64,000 bases of DNA from Pilatotrama ljubarskyi (taxonomy: Eukaryota > Basidiomycota > Agaricomycetes > Polyporales > Polyporaceae): the NCBI GenBank assembly GCA_022385805.1, contig MU277761.1, positions 1 to 64,000 on the forward strand, read 5' to 3'. Position numbers and translations under genes: made by a program. Below are positions 1 through 11,962 of the stretch, one piece after another. Position 1 is the stretch's first letter; each line of letters starts with the position of its first letter. The notes under the pieces were generated by a model. The model saw nothing but the letters and a program-made list of their open reading frames with translations, was not told where the DNA came from and ran no database searches.

Positions 1-3000
1 AAGGTGACGTCTCTGGAGTCTCAGTGCTAACAGTTCTAAAAGTTCTCCCAGAGAGCTTATAGTGCTCTAAGATCCACATACGTTTTACTGATGGCAGCTC
101 CAACCCATCTCAACAACCCGCAGGCCCGCCAATCAACTCATCTGCAATGTCGAGTCCTCGTGGTCTCTCTGTCTCGTCGACATACGTACCTGCGGAGGAT
201 GGCCAGCAGGTACTACAGGCCAAGGCTGATGCCGAGTTCCTTTTCACGGAGTGCGACTTCGAGGCTCCTTGGGACGAAGCTGAACTCCACAAACACCTTG
301 AGCAAGCATTAGCAGAAGAGAGTGCAGCAGACCTGCATGACATCAGTACGTTACACTGTGAATCTGCTGCATAACTCTTTTACTGAGCTCGGTAAAGGGC
401 ACACTCTATTGTCCGATGACGAGCGGGATAATGTGCGCGCATTCCAGCTTCGCTTTCTTGCGAACATCTCGCGCCAAGCATACGATCAAGTGCGACACTC
501 TCTACGCCACAAGCTCTCGCTGAGCTCGGACTGGGTGATCTTACGCCGCATCGCCCTGCTCTCTGGAGTGCGACCTGTCTGGTACGACTGCTGTGTCAAC
601 TCGTGTATCTGTTTTCTCGGCGAGTTCGCGAGTGCTACAGTCTGTCCGGATTGTAAAGAACCACGGCTATCACCCTCCGGTCACCCCAGACGGTACTACT
701 GCTACATCCCGCTCATCCCGCGCCTGCAGGCACACTTCCAATCTCTACAACTCGCCCAGCTGATGCAATACCGGGCCAATTATGAGTCTGATGGGGAGTC
801 CGTCTCCGACATCTTCAGCTCCGAGCACTATCAGAACTTGACATGCACTCAGGTGGTTGTCGATGGGGAAACACAGCCGCATCACCACTTCTCGGATCCT
901 CGGGATGTCGCTCTCGGGCTGTGCACTGACGGTTACCTCTTGTTCGGACGCCGACGAAACGGGCCTTCGGCAACTCCTATCCTCCTCCAAAACTATAACC
1001 TTCCTCCAGAGCTGCGGACGCACCTCGAGCACCTCATCTGCCTGGGTGTCATTGGCGGTCCCAAACAGCCGAAGCGTCTCTACACATTCCTTCACCCCTT
1101 CGAGGATGAGCTCGCACGCCTGGCACACGGGGTCTCCACCTATGATGCGCTCTCCCGCGAACTCTTCCTCCTTCGGGCCTACTGCATCCTCTGTCTTGGC
1201 GACATCATCGCAATCCAGAAACTCCTGAATATCCGAGGAGTCAACGCGATTGTCCCCTGTCGGTCTTGTCTAATGCGCGGCTTCTTGAATCCTGGCGGTA
1301 CCAACTACTACTTGCCTCTGACTCATCCACAAGACGATGGCGAAGACCCCCCGGTATCCTGGGACCCACGCAATCTTCCGCTGCGCTCTCATGACAGCTT
1401 CCTTGATGCTCTCCAGGAGATCTCTGATGCACCCACCGCTGCCTATCGTGAGAAGCTCGGCCAGTACTACGGCATCCGCTGTGATGGCAAGTCCGTTCTC
1501 CGGCCCGTCTTAGGGCAGCGCGTGCAATCTACCCTTGACTACGCCCGGTCCTTCCCATGGGACTGGATGCACCTCTTCTGTGAGAATAACATCCCCAACC
1601 TTGTCGCCATGTGGATGGGCCGGTTCAAAGGCCTTGGTGAGGGCAGCGGCTCGTATATCATCCCCGACGAGGACTGGGTCGAAATCGCGCGCGAGACTAT
1701 GGCTGCAGTCAAGAACATTCCTTCTGCATTTGTCAGCTCCATCCCTGATCTCCTCAAGGCCCGCGAGTTTTGGTCTGCCGAGATCTGGGCTTTCTGGTTC
1801 ATCTATATCGCTCCTGTTGTCTTACGTGGCCGCTTCGAGCATGAGAAGTACTACGATCACATGTGCGACCTCATCTCAATCATGAAGACGACGTTACAGT
1901 TCGAGATCACCCGGCAGGCACTGGAGACACTTCGCGAGCAGATCGTGCGCTGGGTGGAGCAATACGAGGAGTACTACTACCAATATGACTCATCCCGTCT
2001 CTCGACTTGTCTCCTCGTGGTCCATGGCCTTCTCCACCTTGTCGATGACATCCTCTACGCCGGGCCTTGTTGGGCGACATGGACCTTCTTCATGGAGAGG
2101 TTCTGCGGAAGCCTGAAGCGTGCCTTGCGCTCGCGCACTCATCCCTGGGCGAATCTAGACCGCCGCGCAGTAAACCTAGCTCATGCCGCGCACCTCCGTG
2201 CTAGGTACGATCTAGAAGAAGAACTAGCACTTCTCCCACGGCCAAGAAGGCCTTCAGGCCCGACTGCGCGTGAAACAGTGATTCCAGGCTGTAAGTTCAA
2301 GTTTGCGCCTCCGCGATTGCAACCCAGTTGACGAGCCCTTCTCTGCCTCCATTGATGTAGACCCGCTAAGCTACTTGCGCAACCGCTGCTTGCCGAAGTA
2401 CGACCCCTCGAAAGAGACCCGGATCCGTATTGCAAGATATCTCGTTTCTGTCGTAGGTGGACAACGTGCTGCTGTCGCCAAGGCACTCCCGCGCTTCATA
2501 CCGGCTTGGGGCGGCGTCAGGATAGGCACTGATGGTGACACTATCCGTGCAGTGATAGGCAGCCGGTCACGGTTGGGTTCCGAGTTCGAGCGCAATGCGT
2601 CTTTTGTGCGTGTAAGTGCGTTTTAATTTTGCATCATTCTCAGGTTTTCTGATCTCTAGCGTAGTACGAAGTACTCCAGCAGCGCTGGGACGGCGGAGAT
2701 GAACGTCTGATCTGCTACGGCGAGCTCCAAGCTATACTGGAGTGCGCTCTTCCACCTGGGAATGAGGCTCGATGGAAAGACCTGGCCGGTACCACTGTGC
2801 TGCTTGCGCTCATCACCCCGTGCAACACGCGCGGGTGCGATGGCACGCGTTCCCTCGCGCTCTACAAAGATACCCTCGCGCCTGTCGTCGTCGATCTTCG
2901 CACAGTGCAAGCGGTCGTCGGGCGCGTGAAGTCGCGGGGCTCCTGGGGAATTGTTGATAGGAGTAACGGGCTCGCGCGTACGGTCTTCGTGAATGAGGAC

Positions 3001-3441
3001 GACCTCGGCTTAGATTCCGAAGAGCACTCGGAGGATGGGTGATGCGCCGGAAGCCACGGAGGGCGCGAATGCGAGATACGTACTCGTCATTGGCCTGGTC
3101 ATTGATAAATATTGTTGTGCTGTTGCCAGCGGTGACCCACGGCCTCACTAGGACTGTCTCGATCAATGATTTTCATTGTTTCCTAGCAGAGTGTGCAGAA
3201 CAGTTCCTTTCGCAACAGTGATTTACACTGTTTACCAGCGAAAGACGTTGATTTTCATTGTGGATGAGCGTACTGTCTAGAACACTGAGTTCATGACAAG
3301 ACAAAACATTGTTTACAACAGTGTTTCGTCCTCACAATCATTTTCATCGGGCGAATTTTCAATGTTTTCGACATTCTAACAGTGTCTTTACTGTTGATAA
3401 CGGTGAAAAGCACTGTGTTTTCTACCCACAGTGCTATGTAT
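1..3441 (+). mobile_element. CACTA/Tnp2-type DNA transposon, left end probably outside the window
   Basis: The transposase gene at 147-3042 belongs to the Tnp2 (Transposase_21) group that defines CACTA/EnSpm elements. The sequence right of it, about 3160-3441, is rich in CAGTG/CACTG pentamers and short repeats, as expected for the subterminal zone of these elements, whose ends begin with CACTR. A likely right terminus is one of the CAGTG motifs at about 3428-3450. CAGTG and TAGTG motifs near positions 22 and 60 may belong to the left subterminal zone, but no convincing left terminus or target duplication can be placed, so the left boundary may lie before position 1. Element class is well supported by the transposase; boundaries are inferred. 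Confidence 0.6.
147..3042 (+). CDS. Tnp2-like CACTA transposase, four exons
   Basis: Spliced model: exons 147-345, 398-2290, 2328-2611 and 2665-3042, about 917 residues with no internal stop. All three introns are GT-AG (52, 37 and 53 nt) and join frames exactly. Family hallmarks seen: a zinc-like C-x2-C near the start of exon 2 (CPDC), an LGLCTDGYLLF block matching the conserved 'LGLSTDG' segment with a catalytic Asp, NYNLPPELR, an ALSRELFLLRAY block, a PCRSC motif after LNIRG, and DWMHLFCENNIPNL matching the 'D-x-MH' segment. The C-terminal part holds FVR-YEV across intron 3, typical of basidiomycete Tnp2 proteins. It should catalyse cut-and-paste transposition in the nucleus. The intact frame suggests a recently active copy. 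The 37-nt intron 2 is very short; a frameshift is the alternative reading there. The start ATG at 147 is the best in-frame choice after splicing. Confidence 0.75.
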
Positions 3442-3450
3442 GCAGTGTCG
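3160..3450. repeat. Subterminal repeat zone of the CACTA element
   Basis: Multiple CAGTG/CACTG motifs occur here, including a perfect inverted pair AACAGTG (3214-3220) and CACTGTT (3226-3232) separated by five bases. GATTTTCATTGT occurs twice in direct orientation (3168-3179 and 3250-3261). Such motifs are expected to be transposase binding sites. Confidence 0.55.
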
Positions 3451-3842
3451 GACGAGCTGCCAGAATCTGAGAGGCGAGCAGTAGGCGCCCAGGATCGACG
3501 TATGGGCGCTTGGTGGGGAGCGAGTGGACGCCGTCGACGTCTTGTATTGCTCTCCCTCCTATTCTGCACGTCTCGGTCTGTCTTGCGGAATTGCGGATTC
3601 TATCCTACTTGTTTCTGGCGATACCACCATCTTCTGCAGCGCGATACACGAGCTCTTGGAAGGGGAAGAAGACCTGTGGACAACAACCTCGTAGTTCGAG
3701 ACTTGCCATCGCATCAACTTGCCCGCCGGTTGTTGGACATCACAAGCGTTTCATACTATCTCTTCTCCCGCACTAGAACGCACTCGGCCACTTCAAGGCT
3801 TTCGAACTCAGTCTCCTCTGGAATCGACTCAGACATCGTTGC
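3451..3842. other. Intergenic, promoter side of the Sec2-like gene
   Basis: Open frames here are short and overlapping, with no recognisable protein. The stretch lies between the transposon's right end and the start of the Sec2-like gene, and should contain that gene's promoter and leader. Confidence 0.4.
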
Positions 3843-5418
3843 ATGATCCAGATGCCTCCACCCTCGCATTTTCAGTCGACCGCCAGTCGGTCTCTCCCAC
3901 GGCGCGTGGATAGCCTGAAGGCCACCAAAGGACCCTACTTCTCAGAGCTCGAGGATGAGCTTAGGGACATCAGACGGGTACATGCACAGGGCCAGGAGGA
4001 GGACCTGCGGTATGCGCTCAACCGAACGATTACTAGGATTGAGGAGCTTGTACGCACCCATCGACCTTCCGCTCCGTCTGTGCTCTGTGCTCACGGAGCT
4101 CCTCATGTCTCTCGTAGACATCAATGCTCAAGGATGCGTACAAGGCGCAAACAGATCTCCAGACAGAACTCACTCTGGCGAAGTCTAACCTCCAACTCGC
4201 CCTCGCGAACAACGAGATGCTCGAGGACGCCCTCAGGCGCGATCCTGGCTCTTCCCGCGACGTCGGCTGGCGACGTATGAGCGCGCGCGAACAGAGCCTG
4301 AAGGCGGAAGCAGAGGCCGAGCGCAGGCGCAGCACAGATAGCCTTGCCTCGGCGGAGCTCTCCTCGTCCTCCCCTACATTCCCCCACCCCTCTCCAGGGC
4401 CTGAACCTTCACCGATGCCCCCACGATCAGCTACTGCACCGTCACCAGCGCCTGGTGCTGAGAACCGATTCTTCCGATTCCGCTTCGGGAATGGATCGAC
4501 TTCGTCGGCCAGCCATCCCTCTTCACCGCGGATATCGGGTACCCAGTCACCAAGCACGAACGGGTCCCACCTCACGTCGGCATCGTTGCCTTCACTCGTA
4601 CCGTCCAAGGACTATGAGAAGGAACTAGAAGAGCTGCATCAACAGCTGGAGAAGGAGCGCAAGGCGCACAAGGCGGCGGATGAAGCGAAAGCTGCCCTGG
4701 AAGCAGAGCTGGAGTCACTCTCGCAGGCACTCTTCGAGGAGGTGAGGCCAATTGCCTTCTGTGCATACGTTCGCCCACTGAATGGCCTCATCTGGCACAG
4801 GCTAACAAGATGGTCGCCACCGAGCGGATGAAGCGAGCAGAAACGGAGGAAGCACTGCGGGAAGCACGCGAGCAGGGCGAAGCGTTGAAGAACGTCCTGC
4901 GCCTCGTCGAGCGCGACAGCGGGCGAGCCAGCACGTCACCGGAGCCTGCGCGCCCAGCAGAACCACCCACTGGTCCGCTGCGATCGCGGCATCGCGCGAC
5001 GTCTTCCGCGGTCGGCATAAAGTCCCTTCCTGCATCCGGCGCTGCGTCGCCACGATCGCATCCTGGCTCGCCTGCGCTACCGTTAAGCGACCTCCCGTCA
5101 TCCGCGACCACTATTTCCGCGAGGTCGTCGTCGACGCCCACGCAAGGAGATGGGGACACGACTATCGTCCCGTCGGCTTCGGAAACGGCGGACGAAGACT
5201 CCGCGGAGGCAGAGCCCGCAAAGCCTACTGTGCTGTCATCGACCACAACCTTACATTCTTCGCCTGAGCTATCACAGTCGCCGGCCCCAGATCCGTCACC
5301 ATTATCTGCTCCAGGGCAGTATCTATTCAGCAAGCCACGGCCGATGGATTACTTCGATGGCGAGGAATCTCCATGGGCCGATGCGCCATCCGCTGCGTCC
5401 CCAAGGGTCGTCTCATGA
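3843..5418 (+). CDS. Sec2-type Rab guanine nucleotide exchange factor
   Basis: Three exons (3843-4049, 4118-4741, 4801-5418; both introns phase 0) give 482 residues. Residues about 22-110 and 225-310 are strongly coiled-coil. The segment across the second intron, ending SLSQALFEE and continuing ANKMVATERMKRAETEE, is the signature of the Sec2p/Rabin8 N-terminal GEF domain, which forms a parallel coiled coil and activates Rab8/Sec4 in exocytosis. Between the two coils lies a Ser/Pro-rich linker, and the C-terminal 170 residues are disordered and rich in Ser, Pro and Ala, ending near a DYFDGEESPWAD acidic patch. In yeast, Sec2 acts on secretory vesicles at sites of polarised growth; the same role in hyphal tips is inferred. 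A second Met at codon 4 is an alternative start. Confidence 0.8.
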
Positions 5419-6083
5419 CGAACCACCCGTCTGCACAGGCCAGCCTCCCGCACTCCATTGTACCACCTTGGTCCACGAGCTTGGATACCCGGTGTGTTTT
5501 CCTCTTGCTGTCCTCTCTGGTCCGGTCTTTCGCACTATCATCCCTCTCGCAATGTCTCTCCCGTCTGAGCCTGCAATACCCGTTTGTCCACGTCATCTAC
5601 ATTTATCGAAGACACTTGGCATGATTATGTACAGACTCATAATAACATACTTGCCGCCTGCACGGCAGGAAGTGTCAGCTACCCGGCTTGGCGGAGGCTA
5701 CACATATATCGACTGTGGGGGTTTGCGAGGCTTGAAGTGGGGCAATGAGATGCGCGAGGGCCAAGCGGGGGGAGTTAACACACGTAAGTGGTACGTACTA
5801 ATGCATAGCAGCGGGCGGGGGCAGAGGCGGGTGGCACATGAGAGGGCGAAGCGAGAAAAAGCACAACGCAGACTACGATCTCGCGACGAAGACAACGAAG
5901 ATGATATAGGATACAAGGGGGCAAACGTACAACCGACAACAAGTTGAACAGCCTGTCGAAGCCTTGCGTTCGGCAGGACATTTGGGGAGGATGAACACGC
6001 GGGCAGCGGCCTCAGAGCCACAAGCGGCAGAGACCGTCCTCCAAGGCGCTGGGTGCTGGCTGGAGGATGTCTCACTCTCCAGC
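5419..6083. other. Convergent intergenic region
   Basis: The Sec2-like gene and the PWWP gene end facing each other across this stretch. It should hold both 3' ends; no gene is supported. Confidence 0.5.
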
Positions 6084-7838
6084 TCATGCGGCAGCCTCTG
6101 ACATCGTGACATCTGCGAGCACAGACTCGTCCGCAGCACCGTTGGCGGGGGCGTCTTCTTCGGCGGGCTTCGACTCCGCATCAGCCTTGGACTCAGCCGC
6201 TGGCTCCGCCTCGCCCTTCGCGTCGGCGTCGACCTCCATCGCCGCGCCGTTCTGCTTGGCCTCCGTGCCATTCTCTTCAGCTTTGCCGTTGGGGCTGTTA
6301 ACAGCAGCATCTTCCCCCTCGCCGGCTTTCCGCGTGCCGTTTGTTGCCGGCTTGGACTCGGGAGCGCCGTTCGCCTTGAGGATGTCGTGCCATTTGTCGA
6401 CAAGCACCTTTGCCCGTTCCCGGAACTTGAACTCGTCGTCGCGGGGCACCTTGTCGTCGCTCAAGGCATGTATGTGGCGCATGACTTTGCCAATCTTCGA
6501 GAACTGGCAGCGGGCGGCGGGGCGGGCAAATGATCAGCCACACTGCCAAACAGGTGCACAACAAGCGGCGATATGGGAAGCGACCCGCGCGGGAACGCAA
6601 TGCCACGCGCTGCCAGCAAAGCATGGCGGCGCAAATTTGCTCGACAGTGGCGGGAGGGACTGTGGACTCACCGTCAGGTACTCAATAGTCATGTTCTCGT
6701 AGTTCTCCACCGTCGAGAACAGCTGGTCCAGTCCAGGCATGTCCTGTAGCCATGAATCAGCTGTCGTGAATCGGTAGGAGATGAGCGTTGGTGGTCTAAC
6801 CTCCTCCTTCGGCGTTGCCTTGGTGTTGAGGAAAGCCTTCTGGAGTTTGTGCCTCCATTCCCTAACCTTCAGAGCTTCAGGATCGTTCATGAGGGGGGCT
6901 GGTGGCGAAACAGAGGAGCTTTAGAGGTGCTATGAATGCATAACAAGACGAAAACTCACAATCGCCGTCCTCATCCTTATCACGTTTCGCTTTCTTAGCT
7001 GGGGGAGGCGAGCTCCGCTTGCTGGGACCCGAACCTTCCCGCTCACCCTCCTCTGCACCACCCTCGTCCTCGGATTCGACCATTGCCTTGGACTTGGGGC
7101 CGTTCTTCTTGCCCTTAGGTGCGCTGGCCGCCCGCTTCTTGGTGGGTTCCGCAGATTCCTTCTTCGCCTTTGACTTCGTCTTGGCGGGAGCGGTCTCTGA
7201 GTCGCGTTTCCTCTTCTTCGTCTTCTTCTTCTTGTCCTCTTCGTCGTCATCCGCCTCCTCCTCACCGTCGCTCTCGAGCTGGTCCACCTCCGCGTTGTCC
7301 TCCTCCTCTTGAGCTTCGACAGCAGCGGCTTCTCGCTCCTCCTCCCATGCCTTGGGATCGAGTGCGATGCGGTAACCCTTCAAGAGCTCGCCAGAGCGTT
7401 TGTAGGGCTCTGAGATATAGGCCTGGATCTCGTGCTGCTGCAACCTGGATATGTCCTTGGGCACTATCCATGCACTGGAAGCAGAGAACAGTCGTTCAGC
7501 ATGCTGGTGGTCCTGTGAAGGATATGCGAGGACTCACTAGTCACCAGCGGGGAAGAACCGTACGCAGTACCAGTTCCCCTTTTTTGACTTCGCGTTCGGA
7601 CGCTCCTTCGCGACCGCCTCCGGCACGGTGTCCGGGTCAACAATCTGCGCGTCCACAACCAGAGAGATGAGATAACAGAAGCAGGCGATTAATGCCTCTC
7701 GCGATGAGACGCGAGGTGGGCGCGAGGGGAGCTCACCATGCCAGGCCATGGGGGGAAGCCGCGCACTTTCGCGAGGACGATGTCGCGCACTTCGTAGGAC
7801 TGCTCCTTGTTCTGCGTCTTTGCGCCCTTTTTGCTCAT
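6084..7838 (-). CDS. PWWP-domain chromatin protein with LEDGF/TFIIS-N-like C-terminal domain
   Basis: Six exons on the minus strand: 7838-7737, 7644-7538, 7474-6960, 6898-6801, 6743-6672, 6503-6084; every junction keeps frame and gives 437 residues. The N-terminus (YEVRDIVLAKVRGFPPWPGM, then NWYCVRFFPAGDYAWI) is a PWWP domain, here with PPWP at its signature; PWWP domains read methylated histone H3 (often H3K36me) and bind DNA. A Lys/Glu-rich basic-acidic linker with several nuclear localisation-like runs (KKTKKRKRD) follows. Exons 4-6 (VREWRHKLQKAFL, DMPGLDQLFSTVENYENMTIEYL, FSKIGKVMRHIHAL) look like the helical LEDGF integrase-binding/TFIIS N-terminal-like fold. The C-terminal ~110 residues are Ala/Glu-rich and disordered. 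The order PWWP then helical domain matches the HDGF/LEDGF family, so a nuclear role in transcription elongation through marked chromatin is inferred. Confidence 0.8.
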
Positions 7839-9432
7839 GTCTGGATGAGGAAAACGCGTCTGGGGACGGGCAGGGCTTGCGGCGGGTGGGACGGCGATGC
7901 GGCAGAAGCTGAGGGAGTTGGTGGTCGACGGTAAAGGTTCAACCCCTTGGCCGGCAATCCCCGAGGCGCGGCACCCGGCAAAAGGCCCGTCGGAATGGGC
8001 CCGTGCGTTCATCTCCTCCAGCTTAGAGTTTCAACTCAGCACGTCCTTATATTGCACGCAGGCAGTGTCTAAGAGAACGACGCGAGGTCTACGACATGTA
8101 CAGCAGACACTGTAGGACCACACAGAATCCATCGTAGCGAGAGGTGGACCCGCTTCCCGCCCCCGACTGCGCGCAACGCCCGTCGCGAGCTCGACGACAC
8201 AGCCGAGCGCACAGATAAGCGCGAACGCTGGCTTCGAGACGCAGCCAGGCCTGAGAGCGTACGGCACGCCGCCTTGTGTGGACATCCGCCAGCCTTCCGG
8301 GACGATAACGCGGAAGCAGCGTTCAGTGCATCTGTCGAAAGCCAACCGACCAGTCGCCAGATGTCCGTCGAGGACGCAAGACCTGATGGGAGGGGAAGCT
8401 CTGGTGCCAGTCCTGAGATTCCGTGGTTGCGATGACCGAGCTATACACCCCAGATCATCGCTTGGGTACCCCAGCGCATCACACCCCGTGCAAGATTATT
8501 GCGCATCAGCAGAGGTGACCATGTAACCTGCCGCACTATGCTTTTGGGAAAGTATCAGTTCATGGCTCAAAGAGCAGCAACAGAGACATACCCCGTCGTA
8601 CCGCTTGTACGCCTCGCGCGAGGCCACACATGAATGCCTTGTGAGACCAAGTATTCTCACGTGCGGACGCACGCGTTAGGTTGCGAGTATGAATCGTGCG
8701 CGCAGATTCAGCTTTGAAGACCCTGTCTAAAGGTCCAGCACATATATAAGTACTCTGCATCCTGACATGCACCTTGTGAAGCAATAAATGAGAACAACGG
8801 ACTAAACCTGTAGCCATGACCCAAAAGACCGTCACGACACGACCGATATCCGCGGCGGAGCAGTAGCCGAAACGAACTATCCAGAGACTGACTCAGGACA
8901 GAGAGGATTGTAGCAGAGCATGCAAACGCATTTCTTCCCTGTTGTGGGGGAGCAGATGGTGGTCTTGGGTCAACGCCCTTCAGGAGACAGCGCTTGACGT
9001 TGTGTGCGCGAGTCGGGCCGGCGTCGCCGAGCTATAGACGCCTCACATATGAGCGCTCGTTGCAACGTTCTCCTGATGTACAATTGCAACGCATATCTAG
9101 AGCCGAATGTGATGGTACACACATATTGCCATGTTGTGTGCATACACAGCTGGTATGGTCAGAACGGAGATGCGACTCGACTAATGGCATCGGGTTCCGT
9201 TTAGAGCAGCGGTGTCCTCTCAATGTTCTGACGATCGCGTCATCCTCCCTATCGGCGGCCGGCTCATGACCAGATGTGAACGCTCTCATGTGAGTTTCGG
9301 TCAACAGACGTGGTCATAACGCCATCGAGGTCTACTTATGCCTGCAAGCCATCTACATACGTTCCTTTTCTGAAACCACCGCACTGCTCGCGCACATACC
9401 AGTACCGTCCAGCATCCTCAGGACAGACCCGC
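7839..9432. other. Divergent intergenic region, 1.6 kb
   Basis: Lies between the PWWP gene (minus) and the oxygenase gene (plus), so it should contain both promoters. Open frames of 60-107 codons in all frames show no family resemblance and no consistent splice structure. I see no RNA gene or repeat here. Confidence 0.4.
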
Positions 9433-10913
9433 ATGTCTCAGGACCCACCAAAGTCAGGCAACTTCTCTAGTATTCCTATCCTTGACTGGTCTCTTCTATC
9501 GACCCCAGAAGGCAGAACGGAGTTCATCAAACAGCTCCGGCACGCCCTCATCTATGTCGGCTTCCTCTATCTTGCTAATCCTCCCGTGGCGCGGGAGGAT
9601 ATGGATGCGCTGATCGAATACACCCCACGGCTGTTCGACCTCCCGCAGGAGGAGAAGGAGAGCATTCGGATGGCGAATTCACCGCACTTTTTTGGTTACT
9701 CGCACTTGGGTGCAGAGATCACTAAGGGAAAGACGGACCAGCGAGAGCAGTTCGACTTTGGAACACCCTACGAGTCTCAATGGAAGCCAGGAGATCCAGA
9801 GTACCTACGACTCTGGGGACCAGCACAGGCAAGTCAACAAAGTGCGTCGCACATGAGATCAACTGTATACTGACAATCTGTTGATATCTCACAGTGGCCG
9901 AAGGAGGAGCTTATCACCGGATTCAAGGACACATACCTCAGATACCTATCACAGGTCGAGCAGCTCAGCTACGAGTTCATTGCGCTCCTCGCCGAGGCGT
10001 TCGAGGTCTCTGAGGAAGCTCTCGCGCCGTTCTTCGTCGGAGGAACCAGGCCAAGACCTGGCCTCATGCAGCACCGCTCGAAAATCGTGAAGTATCCCGC
10101 TCGCAAGGAGGGGGAATCCGATCAGGGCGTGGGTCCTCACTTCGATGGCGGCTTCTTGACATTTGTCAGTCAACGACATTCCTCTTGGTTGACAGACGCG
10201 ATGCTCATACACATTCTATGCAGTTGCTACAAGCATCGGAACATCCGGGCTTGCAAGTACAGAATCTCGCGGGCGAGTGGATTGATGCCCCTCCAATCCC
10301 AGGCACATTTGTCGTCAACATCGGAAAAGGTATGGGCATGCAGCTTCCAGCAAAATCTCTCGAACAGCACTGATGGATGCCGCTTCAGCCTTGGAGACCG
10401 TCACGCAGGGTCTAGCACGGGCGACGTCCCACCGCGTCCTTTCGCCACCTCCCGGGTCGACTCCCCGTTACTCGATACCGTTCTTCCAGAACATTGCCCA
10501 GGGGATATGCGTCGGCAACTTCGTGCTCGACTGTGAGTGCAGCTTCGTGGCCGTGATCACCTTCGGACGAGGCTGACTAACGATCTTCTAGTCAAGCCAG
10601 AGATTTTGAAACTCAAGGACGCGCGAGGACAAGTCGGCGCTGTTGATTGTAAGCCATTCTCTCCCACAGCTTGGGCATAGAATTGACTGGAAACTATGGT
10701 AGCCGTGAACTATGCTGAGTATGGTCAGTATCCGACCGGCTACGTCAACCTGATCGGCCGTGTCAAGTACGTCCATCCTCTTCCTAAAGCTGCGACGTAG
10801 CTCTGACAATGCATCTTTGCAGGAGCCACCCCGACGTCGCGGAACGTCACTATCCCGACATGTTCAAGCAGTTCTTCCCGAACGGTTTACCTGCGCAAGG
10901 TAGTGCGTATTGA
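9433..10913 (+). CDS. 2-oxoglutarate/Fe(II)-dependent oxygenase (DIOX_N plus 2OG-FeII_Oxy)
   Basis: Seven exons: 9433-9828, 9895-10164, 10224-10329, 10389-10532, 10592-10648, 10703-10766, 10823-10913, giving 375 residues. The N-terminal non-haem dioxygenase domain (SIPILDWSLL to about residue 130) precedes the double-stranded beta-helix. The iron ligands are H214 and D216 (GPHFDGG) and H272 (ATSHRV); R284-Y-S286 is the 2-oxoglutarate carboxylate motif. NIGKALETVTQG matches the conserved 'NIGD-LE-LT-G' strand. The family includes isopenicillin N synthase-like and gibberellin/flavonoid oxidase-like enzymes; the substrate cannot be read from sequence. Intron 1 (9829-9894) has a GC donor in the ideal context CAG|GCAAGT. 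The start is taken at 9433 rather than the in-frame ATG at 9310 because family homology begins soon after it. Confidence 0.85.
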
Positions 10914-11178
10914 GTTCAATTAGACGATGCCGCAGTACCAGTCCGGAGATGGATCGGTGTGATCGCTAAGCGGAGATGATACGAGATGTTTTGTATATCA
11001 TTGTACGGACTGCAGTGAACAGCAGCTATTGCGAACAGGGCAAGAAGTGGATGGCTGATGTTCGAGGTCTATAAGTCGCAATCGCAAGTAATGAATGTGC
11101 GGATAAACATGTCAGAATTCACTCCGTGGTGCCGGGATGGTGGGCAGTACGACGCATGATAAGCACGGGACGATCCTC

Positions 11179-11962
11179 TCAGTGTCGCTCAAGCTTCACC
11201 CTGATGCGGGAATCCCTCCTTCGCCTCTCAACAAGGAGGTAACTCACTGCAGGGCGAGCTCAATCACATGTAAAGCTCACAGTTGCTTCAGCATGACGTA
11301 CCGATGAACTTCTCGATAGCCTGTGTGATCTCCGGGACGGGCTGAAGCTGGATGAAGGCGTGTCTCGACATTCGGAACACGAAGAAGTGCCTCTTGTGCG
11401 GGTGAAACTCGGCAAGCGCTTTCTTCTCGGGGTCGTCAGACTTGATAAGCTGTATGAATCGACGCGAACAGTACACATAAAGAGTCAGCATGGTATACTT
11501 CCTTTCTCGACGATTGAGGCACTGCGTACCTGGAAGCGGCCCTTGTGCGTCTTCCATCTGTACTCGGTGTCCTCGGTCGCTTTGAACGTCCCGCCGCTGC
11601 TTATGACATCATCGTGTTGTCCATTAGCCACATTACTCTTATGCTGGACGGGCGAGAGCGGAGACTCACGGACGCTCAGAGTCGTACTTCAGAAAGTCCG
11701 CCGCTGAGAGCCACTGACCCTTGTCGCCGCCAAAGCGTACACGGGGTTCCTTCGTCTGTAGGCCCTCGATCTCGGCAACGGTGATGAGTTCACGGGTCTC
11801 CATGTCGAACTTGTTGATCTTGGTGACGTTTGGATGCCAGAAGCGCGTCACGATCTCGAAGTACATTGAGTCATCGTCCGTGGCGAGGGTCGTGTTGCGC
11901 AGGCTGTTCATCGTGAACTCGAGCTTGCGCGGAGGCTGCGGCTTCGCTGCGGGGGCGGGCAT
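11179..11962 (-). CDS. DUF6593 family protein
   Basis: Four exons (11962-11670, 11596-11530, 11449-11302, 11246-11179) give 191 residues. The sequence has the features of the basidiomycete DUF6593 family: an opening beta strand LEFTMNSLRNTTLA, a DDSMYFEIVTRF segment, an arginine-rich RVRFGG near the middle, EYRWK, and a C-terminal SYLLVERRRRDS strand typical of family ends. The predicted fold is all-beta, related in outline to tubby/scramblase-like small domains; function is unknown. No signal peptide or membrane segment is seen. An alternative acceptor 12 nt upstream of exon 4 would insert four residues in the same frame. Confidence 0.75.

Noticed and set aside
9310..9432. Upstream in-frame ATG for the 2OG oxygenase at 9310
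   Set aside because: The extra 41 residues look like untranslated leader and have no family counterpart.
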